Source of the DNA: Silanimonas sp965368785
GTDB lineage: Bacteria > Pseudomonadota > Gammaproteobacteria > Xanthomonadales > Xanthomonadaceae
Assembly: GCA_965368785.1 (NCBI GenBank)
Contig: CBDUOG010000051.1
Span: forward strand, 1-14,087
Reading direction: 5' to 3'
DNA length: 14,087 nucleotides
The notes beneath the pieces were generated by a model that saw only the letters and a list, made by a program, of their open reading frames with translations, searched no databases and was not told where the DNA came from. Shown here piece by piece: positions 1 to 7,228 of the stretch. Each line of letters opens with the position of its first letter. Positions within the stretch are counted from its first letter, which is position 1. Both the position numbers and the translations under genes were made by a program.

Positions 1-2
1 TC

Positions 3-428
3 GTATTTCAGGACCTGTTTCAAGCCAGTATCGGTGTGTGTGCAGTCGATGATATCGCCCTTTCTGTACTGACTTCGGTCATCGCGCACAAGCCCGAGCA
101 CAACCGGATTCTGACCGATGCCGGCGGTCTGGCATTATCCAAGGATCGAAGCACGGGCTCAGGCCCTGAAGATTTCGGCTACGGACAAGTGTGTCGCGCT
201 GAAGGTTGTGCCCCGATCAACAACTTTCTGGTGCGCTCTGTGAATCAGGAACACGGGCTTTTGGAGATGTGCGATGGCGGTGTTCCAGACTTCGCCGCGC
301 AGCCGATTGATTCGAAGCTACGAATTTTACCTAATCACGCCTGCATGACCGCCGCGGCCTATGACCGCTACTACGTGGTCGACAAGGGACAAGTCGTTGA
401 TGAATGGACGCGCTGTAACGGTTGGTAG
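3..428 (+). CDS. D-threonine aldolase / D-serine dehydratase family protein (3' part only)
   Basis: The frame is open from the left window edge to a TAG at 426-428, giving about 141 C-terminal residues; the start lies outside the window. The sequence matches the C-terminal beta domain of fold-type III PLP enzymes of the D-threonine aldolase/D-serine dehydratase family: a segment ending in DAGGLALSKDR and, near the end, LPNHACMTAA. The His and Cys of HAC correspond to the zinc ligands of this family; His-x-Cys is the arrangement known from eukaryotic D-serine dehydratase, while classical D-threonine aldolase has His-x-Asp. The PLP lysine would be in the missing N-terminal barrel. Enzymes of the family split or deaminate D-3-hydroxy amino acids. 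The exact substrate cannot be decided. A GTG at 36 is in frame but lies inside the conserved domain and is not a start. The gene is followed by a bidirectional terminator. Confidence 0.8.
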   Translation, partial: VFQDLFQASIGVCAVDDIALSVLTSVIAHKPEHNRILTDAGGLALSKDRSTGSGPEDFGYGQVCRAEGCAPINNFLVRSVNQEHGLLEMCDGGVPDFAAQPIDSKLRILPNHACMTAAAYDRYYVVDKGQVVDEWTRCNGW

Positions 429-457
429 GGATTGGGTAACGACGAATGCTCGCCAAC

Positions 458-489
458 AAAAAACCCCGCATTGCTGCGGGGTTTGTTTT
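458..489. terminator. Bidirectional rho-independent terminator
   Basis: A perfect 10-bp stem (AAACCCCGCA at 461-470, TGCGGGGTTT at 475-484) closes a TTGC tetraloop. It is flanked by an A-rich run on the left (455-463) and TTTGTTTT on the right (482-489), so both strands give a GC-rich hairpin followed by a U tract. It lies between the convergent aldolase-family gene and groEL and can end both transcripts. Confidence 0.85.
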
Positions 490-557
490 GCTTGCAACGC
501 AAGCGATAACACTTTCCATCCAACGTCGTATTGCGGCTGCCTTGCGGTCCGCAATAC
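490..557 (-). other. Two extra hairpins in the groEL 3' untranslated region
   Basis: Between the groEL stop and the terminator there are two further perfect inverted repeats. GTATTGCGG (528-536) pairs with CCGCAATAC (549-557) around a 12-nt loop, 6 nt after the groEL stop codon. GCTTGC (490-495) pairs with GCAAGC (499-504) around a 3-nt loop. Neither has a U tract, so they are not terminators by themselves. They may protect the 3' end of the groESL mRNA. I see no gene in 429-563. Confidence 0.5.
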
Positions 558-563
558 CCGTGC

Positions 564-2201
564 TTAGAAGTCCATACCGCCCATGCCACCCATGCCGCCG
601 CCCGGCATCGCCGGTTCGTCTTTCTTCGGTGCATCAGCAACCATGGCTTCGGTGGTGATCATCAGACCAGCAATCGAAGCGGCGTTCTGCAGCGCGGTGC
701 GGGTTACTTTGGTCGGATCCAGGATGCCGAATGCAACCATGTCACCGAATTCACCGTTTGCCGCGTTGTAACCAAAATTGTCTTTGCCTTCTTTTACTTT
801 ATTCAAAATAACTGAAGGCTCTTCACCGGCATTGGTCACGATTTCACGCAAGGGAGCTTCCATTGCACGCAGGGCAATAGCGATACCGTGGTTCTGGTCT
901 TCGTTATCACCGGTGAGCTTGCCGATTTTGGTCAGCGCGCGGATCAGTGCAACACCGCCGCCTGGAACTACGCCTTCTTCAACCGCTGCGCGGGTCGCGT
1001 GCAGTGCGTCTTCAACGCGCGCTTTCTTTTCTTTCATTTCGATTTCAGTCGATGCGCCGACCTTGATCACGGCAACGCCGCCAGCCAGTTTCGCGACGCG
1101 CTCTTGCAGTTTTTCACGGTCATAATCCGAAGAGGTGTCTTCGATCTGTGCCTTGATCTGCTTGATGCGTGCTTCAATGCCTTTGCCTTCGCCAGCACCG
1201 TCGATGATGGTGGTGTTTTCTTTGGAGATCTGAACTTTCTTCGCGCGGCCCAGATCTTTGAACGTGGCTTTGTCGAGCTGCAGACCGACTTCTTCAGAAA
1301 TCACTGTACCGCCGGTGAGGATGGCCATGTCTTCGAGCATTGCTTTACGACGATCACCGAAGCCCGGCGCTTTAACGGCGCAGACTTTTACGATGCCGCG
1401 GATGGTGTTGACCACCAAAGTTGCCAGCGCTTCGCCTTCAACTTCTTCGGCAACGATCAGCAACGGCTTACCGGCTTTAGCAACGGCTTCGAGAACCGGC
1501 AGCAATTCGCGCACGTTCGAGATTTTCTTGTCGTGCAACAAAATGTACGGATCTTCCAGCTCTGCCTGCATCGACTGCTGGTTATTGATGAAATACGGCG
1601 ACAGATAACCGCGGTCGAACTGCATGCCTTCGACGACGTCGAGTTCATTGTCCAGACCCGAACCTTCTTCAACCGTGATTACGCCTTCTTTGCCGACCTT
1701 GTCCATTGCCTTAGCAATCAACTCACCGATGTTGTGATCGGAGTTAGCCGAGATCGAACCCACCTGGGCAATTTCTTTGCTGGTGGCGCAGGGCTTGGAG
1801 ATGCTCTTGAGTTCTGCGGTTGCTGACACAACAGCCTTGTCGATACCGCGCTTAAGATCCATCGGATTCATGCCGGCTGCAACAGCCTTCATGCCTTCGC
1901 GGATCAATGCTTGTGCCAATACGGTAGCAGTGGTGGTGCCGTCACCGGCAACATCGGAAGTCTTCGAAGCCACTTCCTTGACCATTTGTGCGCCCATATT
2001 TTCAAACTTGTCGGCGAGTTCAATTTCTTTTGCGACGGATACGCCGTCTTTGGTGATGGTCGGAGCACCGAAGCTCTTTTCCAGAACCACGTTACGGCCT
2101 TTCGGGCCGAGGGTTGCTTTAACGGCATTGGCGAGAATGTTTACGCCTTTAACCATACGGGCGCGTGCATCTTCACCAAAACGAATGTCTTTAGCTGCCA
2201 T
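564..2201 (-). CDS. groEL: 60-kDa chaperonin GroEL
   Basis: This is the 545-residue ATP-driven cytosolic folding chamber subunit (tetradecamer) that works with GroES. It aligns without gaps to the start of E. coli GroEL. ATP-site residues are visible: T30-LGP, D52 in KDG, D87-GTTT, and the aspartate in the VEDALHATRAAVEEG segment (D398 of E. coli). The C-terminus has the usual flexible GGM repeats, ending in MDF. The length is normal (548 in E. coli). The ATG at 2201 is preceded by TGAGGTAA about 8 nt upstream, a good ribosome binding site. It is the second gene of groESL, 61 bp after groES, with no promoter needed between them. Transcription is expected from the CIRCE-controlled promoter upstream of groES. 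Confidence 0.99.
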   Translation of the reverse strand: MAAKDIRFGEDARARMVKGVNILANAVKATLGPKGRNVVLEKSFGAPTITKDGVSVAKEIELADKFENMGAQMVKEVASKTSDVAGDGTTTATVLAQALIREGMKAVAAGMNPMDLKRGIDKAVVSATAELKSISKPCATSKEIAQVGSISANSDHNIGELIAKAMDKVGKEGVITVEEGSGLDNELDVVEGMQFDRGYLSPYFINNQQSMQAELEDPYILLHDKKISNVRELLPVLEAVAKAGKPLLIVAEEVEGEALATLVVNTIRGIVKVCAVKAPGFGDRRKAMLEDMAILTGGTVISEEVGLQLDKATFKDLGRAKKVQISKENTTIIDGAGEGKGIEARIKQIKAQIEDTSSDYDREKLQERVAKLAGGVAVIKVGASTEIEMKEKKARVEDALHATRAAVEEGVVPGGGVALIRALTKIGKLTGDNEDQNHGIAIALRAMEAPLREIVTNAGEEPSVILNKVKEGKDNFGYNAANGEFGDMVAFGILDPTKVTRTALQNAASIAGLMITTEAMVADAPKKDEPAMPGGGMGGMGGMDF

Positions 2202-2262
2202 GGGGATTACCTCAAAAAATTAGTGTTTAAAAAGTGTGTTCGCGGTTTGCTGCAAAGAGCAA

Positions 2263-2550
2263 TTAGCCGATAACGGCAAAAATGTCGTCTTCGCGCACAA
2301 CCAGATATTCCGTGCCGTCGAGCTTGACCTCGGTACCGCTGTATTTGCCGAACAGTACTTTGTCGCCCACTTTGACCGCCGGCGCGCGCAGCTGGCCGTT
2401 GTCCAATGCCTTACCGGCGCCGATCGCAACGACTTCACCCTTGATTGGTTTTTCGGTGGCCGAATCCGGAATCACAATGCCTCCGGCAGACAGTTTTTCT
2501 TCTTCCATACGCTTGATGACCACGCGGTCGAATAGCGGCTTAATGTTCAT
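2263..2550 (-). CDS. groES: 10-kDa co-chaperonin GroES
   Basis: This 95-residue protein is the heptameric lid of the GroEL chamber. It begins MNIKPLFDRVVIKR, the typical GroES N-terminus. The mobile loop (around residues 16-30) includes SAGGIVIP, the segment that docks on GroEL, and the C-terminus is REDDIFAVIG. I chose ATG at 2550 because it matches the family start and has AGAGGA just upstream (2555-2560). The frame is open to a TTG at 2571, but that would add seven residues not found in the family. It is the first gene of the groESL operon, about 55 nt downstream of the CIRCE element. Confidence 0.98.
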   Translation of the reverse strand: MNIKPLFDRVVIKRMEEEKLSAGGIVIPDSATEKPIKGEVVAIGAGKALDNGQLRAPAVKVGDKVLFGKYSGTEVKLDGTEYLVVREDDIFAVIG

Positions 2551-2604
2551 GAGATCCTCTTTGTTATACAAATCAATGGTTTACTGACGTTTTGGGTCGA
2601 GCTA

Positions 2605-2631
2605 TCAGCACTCGACCCTATAGAGTGCTAA
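2605..2631 (-). promoter_or_regulatory. CIRCE operator (HrcA binding site) of groESL
   Basis: The inverted repeat TCAGCACTC (2605-2613), 9-bp spacer, GAGTGCTAA (2623-2631) matches the CIRCE consensus TTAGCACTC-N9-GAGTGCTAA at 17 of 18 arm positions. CIRCE is bound by the heat-shock repressor HrcA. On the minus strand it lies directly downstream of a -10-like TACAAT (2636-2631), so the transcript would start inside or next to the operator, as in classical CIRCE-controlled groESL operons. hrcA itself is not in the window. Confidence 0.93.
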
Positions 2632-2659
2632 TTGTACGCGAAAGCCAAGCCTCGGCCTA
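2631..2659 (-). promoter_or_regulatory. Probable groESL promoter
   Basis: On the minus strand TACAAT (2636-2631) is a 5/6 match to the sigma-70 -10 box and touches the CIRCE operator. The hexamer 17 bp upstream (TAGGCC, 2659-2654) is only a 3/6 match to the -35 consensus. I found no good sigma-32 (CTTGAA / CCCCAT) pair. The position relative to CIRCE is the main support. Confidence 0.5.
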
Positions 2660-2719
2660 AGCCCCGCGCTGTTCTCAGATGTGGGGCCATCGTCAGCGCT
2701 TTCAAGGGCTCAGGCGATC

Positions 2720-2733
2720 ATGATTTGGATCAA
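2720..2733 (+). promoter_or_regulatory. FNR/Anr-like box upstream of the decarboxylase-ubiDUV operon
   Basis: ATGAT-TTGG-ATCAA matches the FNR consensus TTGAT-N4-ATCAA at 9 of 10 fixed positions. It is centred at 2726.5, and a -10-like TATAAC starts 25 bp after it, close to the 22 bp of a class II (-41.5) FNR-activated promoter. In E. coli the ubiUV genes are known to be FNR-controlled, which fits. Binding here is inferred from sequence only. Confidence 0.6.
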
Positions 2734-2758
2734 TTGCTGGCTCGACCGGCCGGCGCAA

Positions 2759-2764
2759 TATAAC
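2759..2764 (+). promoter_or_regulatory. -10 element of the decarboxylase-ubiDUV operon
   Basis: TATAAC is a 5/6 match to TATAAT. There is no good -35 box upstream, as expected for an activator-dependent promoter using the FNR-like box at 2720-2733. Transcription would start near 2771, giving a leader of only about 20 nt before the ATG at 2791. Confidence 0.5.
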
Positions 2765-2790
2765 GGCGTGTCCTCCCGGCCCGACGTGCA

Positions 2791-4713
2791 ATGAACGACC
2801 CGCTACTTAACGCCTGTTTTTTGGGCCCTTACGCCGAAAACGACGGGCTTTTGGAAAAGCTCATCGTCGAATTTTTTCGTGACCATGTGTACTGGCGGCG
2901 CAATGTGCATCCCGAAGATCCGCCGGCCATCCCCACCTCGGCCGCGCAAACTCCGGAATATCAGGCCTTCGAATCGCGGATGCGCCGTGAGCTGCACAGC
3001 CTTTCAGCCGCACTCAAGCGCTCGGTACCGTTCCATAGCCCACGCTATCTGGGACATATGGTGTCTGACTTGTTGTTACCGGGCTTAGCCGCGCAGATTC
3101 TGACCCTGCCATACAACCCGAACAACGTCAGTGAAGAAGCAGCACCAATAACTGTGGATATGGAGTTGCAGGTGGGTTTGCAACTGGCCCGCATGGTCGG
3201 TTACGACAGTGACCCCGAACAGCTGGGCTGCGCCCTGGGCTTTGTGACCACCGGCGGAACGACCGCTAATTTTCAGGCGCTGCGTCTGGCTCTGGCACTC
3301 AAGGCCTTTCCGGTCGCCCTGCGCGCCATCGCACCGCCCGGCCTGGACGTGCCGCAAAGCGATTGGGCGGCCTTCAATATGCATCCCCGAAAGGCCACCG
3401 AGTTGTACGCTGCGTGGGGAGTCTGGCTCAAATCCTTACCGGCCAATCAGGCGCAGAAATGGCAGAGCAAACTGGATGAGGAAAAACTTCAACATTTAGG
3501 CATCGAGGCGTTTTTTAAGCGTCACACCGAGATAAAAACGCCCATAGTCATTGCGCCGATCACTGCGCATTACTCATGGAGCAAGGGCGTCAAGCTACTT
3601 GGACTGGGCCGGCAGAATCTAGTCGGTGTGCGCGAGGTCGGCATGCGCATTGACCTTGATGATCTGCACCGGATACTGCAAGAGGCGCGGGCCAAGCAAC
3701 AGCCGGTCTTGATGGCTGTAGCCATTTTCGGCACCACCGAATTCGGCACGATCGATCCGCTCGATGGGGTGATCAACGCCCGCGAAGAATTTGCCGATGA
3801 TTTAGGTTTCGTAGTACACGTCGATGCGGCGTGGGGCGGTTATCTTGCCAGCGCATTTCGACGCCCGGATGGCAGCTTGCGTCCGAGAAAAGAAATCGCC
3901 CATGACTTTATTGAGTTCCCCCGTGACGAAGTGTACAGCGCAGTTGAAGCTCTGGCACAAAGCGACTCGATCACCATTGATCCACACAAACTGGGCTACA
4001 TTCCGTATGGTGCCGGGGCCTTTATCTGTCGAGACAATCGCGCGATTGGTTTGCTCTGCGAAAAGGCCGATTACGTATTTACCGCTGCGGGCAAAGACGA
4101 TTATCTACAGCGTTACCGCCAATTAGGCGCCTACAGCTTTGAAGGTTCACGCTCAGGCGCTTCGGTTGCTGCCGTCTATGTGACCCACAAAGTTCTACCT
4201 TTGGATTACGGACACTTTGGCCGGCTAATAAATGCCAGCGTCCAGCATGCAGAATCATTTCGTGCGGCGATCAATCAGTTTACCGGAAGGCATGCAACGT
4301 CCTTGCGTGTCCATGTCCCCTTTGAGCCGGACAGCAACCTGGTCTGCTTCGCAATTAACCGGGCGGGCAATCGCGATATCGCCGAGATGAATCGCTCGAT
4401 GTATTCGCTGTATCAACATCTGCGCTCAGATCCGTCAAAACCGGTTCAAGCGCGCGAATTTTTTGCGTCGATGACCCGAATCGGCATCAAGAACCTGGGG
4501 AAGACGGCGCTTGCAGAAATGCTCGAACAACTGGACATCGACCCGGCCAGTGTCGATCAGGACGATCCGGATCGCTCGGGCATCGTAGTGCTGCGTCACA
4601 CGCTAATGAACCCGTATTTGAATGATAGCGAAAACAATATCAGCTACATCGATCGCTATTTCCAGCATCTAGACGAACTTACTCAGCACGTGTTTCTGCG
4701 ATCTGCGTCATGA
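2791..4713 (+). CDS. PLP-dependent decarboxylase, tyrosine decarboxylase-like (group II)
   Basis: This 640-residue fold-type I PLP enzyme is expected to decarboxylate an amino acid to an amine in the cytoplasm. Visible motifs: TTGGTTAN (153-160) in the cofactor-binding region, H260 in AHYSW (stacks on PLP), HVDAAWGG with D345 (binds the pyridine nitrogen), and DPHKLGY with K400 as the Schiff-base lysine. Length, the N-terminal AENDGLLEKL segment and the C-terminal LMNPYLN segment match bacterial tyrosine decarboxylases such as that of Lactobacillus brevis, rather than glutamate decarboxylase (about 460 residues). Where that enzyme has a substrate-site serine (RAS), this protein appears to have T604 (RHT). 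Its stop overlaps the ubiD start (ATGA, 4710-4713), so it is probably translated with the ubi genes. I see no Shine-Dalgarno before the ATG. The substrate and its link to ubiquinone are unknown. Confidence 0.88.
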   Translation: MNDPLLNACFLGPYAENDGLLEKLIVEFFRDHVYWRRNVHPEDPPAIPTSAAQTPEYQAFESRMRRELHSLSAALKRSVPFHSPRYLGHMVSDLLLPGLAAQILTLPYNPNNVSEEAAPITVDMELQVGLQLARMVGYDSDPEQLGCALGFVTTGGTTANFQALRLALALKAFPVALRAIAPPGLDVPQSDWAAFNMHPRKATELYAAWGVWLKSLPANQAQKWQSKLDEEKLQHLGIEAFFKRHTEIKTPIVIAPITAHYSWSKGVKLLGLGRQNLVGVREVGMRIDLDDLHRILQEARAKQQPVLMAVAIFGTTEFGTIDPLDGVINAREEFADDLGFVVHVDAAWGGYLASAFRRPDGSLRPRKEIAHDFIEFPRDEVYSAVEALAQSDSITIDPHKLGYIPYGAGAFICRDNRAIGLLCEKADYVFTAAGKDDYLQRYRQLGAYSFEGSRSGASVAAVYVTHKVLPLDYGHFGRLINASVQHAESFRAAINQFTGRHATSLRVHVPFEPDSNLVCFAINRAGNRDIAEMNRSMYSLYQHLRSDPSKPVQAREFFASMTRIGIKNLGKTALAEMLEQLDIDPASVDQDDPDRSGIVVLRHTLMNPYLNDSENNISYIDRYFQHLDELTQHVFLRSAS

Positions 4714-6239
4714 CACCACATCACGATTTGCGCGGTTTTTTGTCTGCGCTCAGGACACGTCGAGATCTGCTTGAAGTAAATGACACGGTTGATCCGGTTC
4801 TGGAAACTACTGCCTTTGCGCACCGCGCGCTTCGAGAGAACGGGCCTGCGGTGCTTTTTAAATCGTGCAAGGGCTCTGATCTGGCCGGCTTAGGCAATCT
4901 ATTCGGACATCGCCGACGCATTGAATTGGCCATAGGTGGTCGTCCTGTCTCTTCATTGAAAGAGCTTGGGAAATTGCTGGCCAGCCTGAAAGAGCCACGA
5001 TGGCCGCACTCACTTAAACAGGCCCTAAGCTCATGGCCAGAGCTGGGTCAACTGGCCTTGATCGCGCCAAAGACCGTCCGCGATGCGGCTTTAAATGAAA
5101 ACGTGTTCTCAGGACCGGACGTCGATTTGTCGATGCTGCCGATTCAACATTGCTGGCCGCAGGACGCGGGTCGTTTAATCACCATGGGTATTGTGATCAC
5201 CCGCGGCACAGAGCAAGCGCGGCAAAATATGGCGATATACCGTCAACAGGTCATTGCCCCGAACAAACTGATTATGCGTTGGCTCCCGCACCGCGGCGGG
5301 GCCCTGGATTATCGAAGTTGGGTCAGCCGCCACCCCGAGAAACCTTTTCCGTTGCTGGTGGCCATCGGTGCCGACCCGGCAAGCACGCTTGCTGCGGTTG
5401 CGCCGATTCCGGATTCGATATCTGAGTTTGAATTTGCGGGTCTACTGCGCGGCCAGCGTTCTCAGATTTGGCGAAGCCACTTAACCGGGCTGGATGCGCC
5501 GGCCGGCTCGGAGATTTTATTAGAAGGGCATATCCATCCAAACGAAACCGCACTTGAAGGGCCGTTTGGAGACCACACCGGGTACTACAACGCGCAGGCC
5601 GAGTTCCCTGTTTTTACTGTTGATGCGATCCGAATGCGTAGCAATGCGATCTACCACGGCAGTTACATGGGCCGCGCGCCCTTTGATGAACCATCGATTC
5701 TATCGATGGCGCTCAATGACGTGTTTGTGCCGATACTGCAAAAAGTCTTTCCCGAGATCGAAGATTTTTATCTGCCGCCCGAGGCGTGCTCCTATCGCAT
5801 CGCCGTGGTCAGCATCCGAAAGCAATATCCGGGCCACGCAAGACGCGTGATGATGGCGGTTTGGTCTTATCTGCGCCAATTTACTTATACAAAGTTCGTG
5901 ATCATCACCGATAACGATATCGACGTACGCAATTGGTCTGAAGTTCTGTGGGCGATTTCGACCCGAGTCGACCCAGCGCGAGACTGCGAAATCATCCAGA
6001 ACACGCCGATCGATTACCTCGATTTCGCCAGCCCGGTCGCTGGCCTTGGATCCAAGCTCGGCATTGATGCCACCAACAAGTGGACTGCCGAGACGAGTCG
6101 AAACTGGGGCCAGGCGATTCAGCCCTGCGCTGCGACTGAGAGCAGAGTCGAGCAGTTGTGGCGCGAGGCGCTTGCCGCACAGACAAACCCGGAATATCAG
6201 GCGCCCTATGCGCCTCTGGAGGAAAAACCATGCAACTAG
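4710..6239 (+). CDS. ubiD: 4-hydroxy-3-polyprenylbenzoate decarboxylase UbiD
   Basis: This 509-residue enzyme removes the carboxyl group of 4-hydroxy-3-polyprenylbenzoate in ubiquinone synthesis, using prenylated FMN made by UbiX (not in this window). It aligns almost end to end with E. coli UbiD (497 residues): NMAIYRQQ and KLIMRWLPHRGGALDY (cofactor region), E279 and E283 around GPFGDHTGYYN (active-site acids), IVFPEIEDFYLPPE-like core, YTKFVIITDNDID, and TPIDYLDFASPVAGLGSKLG near the end. One residue is inserted in GRAPFDEP compared with GRPPDEP. The ATG overlaps the upstream stop by 4 bp, with no strong ribosome binding site, suggesting translational coupling. Its end overlaps ubiU by 10 bp. 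Its place in an operon with ubiUV, with an FNR-like box upstream, suggests expression at low oxygen. Confidence 0.96.
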   Translation: MTPHHDLRGFLSALRTRRDLLEVNDTVDPVLETTAFAHRALRENGPAVLFKSCKGSDLAGLGNLFGHRRRIELAIGGRPVSSLKELGKLLASLKEPRWPHSLKQALSSWPELGQLALIAPKTVRDAALNENVFSGPDVDLSMLPIQHCWPQDAGRLITMGIVITRGTEQARQNMAIYRQQVIAPNKLIMRWLPHRGGALDYRSWVSRHPEKPFPLLVAIGADPASTLAAVAPIPDSISEFEFAGLLRGQRSQIWRSHLTGLDAPAGSEILLEGHIHPNETALEGPFGDHTGYYNAQAEFPVFTVDAIRMRSNAIYHGSYMGRAPFDEPSILSMALNDVFVPILQKVFPEIEDFYLPPEACSYRIAVVSIRKQYPGHARRVMMAVWSYLRQFTYTKFVIITDNDIDVRNWSEVLWAISTRVDPARDCEIIQNTPIDYLDFASPVAGLGSKLGIDATNKWTAETSRNWGQAIQPCAATESRVEQLWREALAAQTNPEYQAPYAPLEEKPCN

Positions 6240-7228
6240 TCTGTCCTGCCGGCAGCCTGCCCTCGCTCAAGGCGGCAGTGGATAACGGCGCGAATGCGGT
6301 TTATACCGGTTTTCGCGACCAGACCAATGCGCGCGCCTTTCCCGGCCTCAACTTTTCTGAGCAAGACTTGCGCGCAGGAATTGACTACGCGCGCCAACGC
6401 AGTTGCGCGGTTTATATTGCACTGAACACTTATCCCGGCCCGGCCAATTTCAGCAGTTGGCAGCGCGCCGTCGACACTGCCGCCGATCTGGGCATCGATG
6501 CAATTATTTGCGCCGACATTGCCGTGCTCGATTACGCCTGCAATAAACAACCCGGTCTGGCGCGGCACTTATCGGTTCAGGCGTCAGCGACTACTCACGA
6601 GGCTTTACGGTTTTATAAAGATCGATTCGACATTCAGCGAGCGGTCTTACCGAGAGTTTTATCCATCCAGCAAGTCGAACGGCTTTGCGCAAAGCAGATT
6701 GTGCCGATAGAAGTGTTCGCATTTGGCAGCTTATGCATCATGGTCGAAGGCCGCTGCCAATTATCTAGCTACATAACCGGTGCCTCGCCGAACCGGGATG
6801 GTGTGTGCTCGCCGGCAAAATTTGTGCAGTGGCACGACCACGCAGATGGTGAAAAAACAGTGCGGCTGAACTCAGTACTCATCGATCGCTTTGCGCCCAA
6901 CGAGCCCGCCTGCTATCCGACCGTTTGTAAGGGTCGCTACCAGGTGGAAGACAAGACATTTCACGCCCTTGAAGAGCCTACCAGCCTGAATACGCTGTCC
7001 CTGCTCTCGCGCTTACATCGCGCCGGTGTGAGCGCGCTGAAGATCGAAGGCCGACAGAGAAGTCAGGCCTATGTCGCATCGGTTACCCGGGTCTGGCGTG
7101 ATGCGCTTAATCAGCTGGAGCAAGCCGGCGATAGCTGGTCTGTACAAGAGACGTGGATGAATGAATTGGCCAAGCATGCAGAAGGACACCAAACCACGCT
7201 GGGCCCTTATCACCGGAAATGGCAATAA
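6230..7228 (+). CDS. ubiU: O2-independent ubiquinone hydroxylation protein UbiU (peptidase U32 family)
   Basis: This 332-residue protein has the same size as E. coli UbiU (YhbU, 331). With UbiV and UbiT it carries out oxygen-independent hydroxylation of the ubiquinone ring. The four cysteines that hold the [4Fe-4S] cluster in E. coli (C169, C176, C193, C232) are present as C169, C176, C193 and C233 (FGSLCIM, EGRCQLSSY, GVCSPA, TVCKGRY). Other hallmarks are LCPAG-like VCPAGSLPSLKAA at the start, HLSVQASATTHEA, HALEEPTSLNTL, KIEGRQRS and the terminal GPYHRKWQ. I chose ATG at 6230 because it matches the family start and has GGAGG at 6218-6222; the frame is open further upstream, inside ubiD. It overlaps ubiD by 10 bp and ubiV by 1 bp. 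Confidence 0.97.
   Translation: MQLVCPAGSLPSLKAAVDNGANAVYTGFRDQTNARAFPGLNFSEQDLRAGIDYARQRSCAVYIALNTYPGPANFSSWQRAVDTAADLGIDAIICADIAVLDYACNKQPGLARHLSVQASATTHEALRFYKDRFDIQRAVLPRVLSIQQVERLCAKQIVPIEVFAFGSLCIMVEGRCQLSSYITGASPNRDGVCSPAKFVQWHDHADGEKTVRLNSVLIDRFAPNEPACYPTVCKGRYQVEDKTFHALEEPTSLNTLSLLSRLHRAGVSALKIEGRQRSQAYVASVTRVWRDALNQLEQAGDSWSVQETWMNELAKHAEGHQTTLGPYHRKWQ

Noticed and set aside
888..1826. 312-codon open frame antisense to groEL
   Set aside because: It is the mirror of a highly conserved, codon-biased gene. The translated product is Phe/Asp-rich with no recognisable domain and no ribosome binding site worth noting.
2551..2571. TTG start for groES
   Set aside because: It would translate the ribosome binding site of the ATG at 2550 and add residues not found in GroES.
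6158..6229. Earlier in-frame start for ubiU
   Set aside because: It adds 24 residues inside ubiD that are absent from UbiU, while the ATG at 6230 has a clear GGAGG and matches the family N-terminus.
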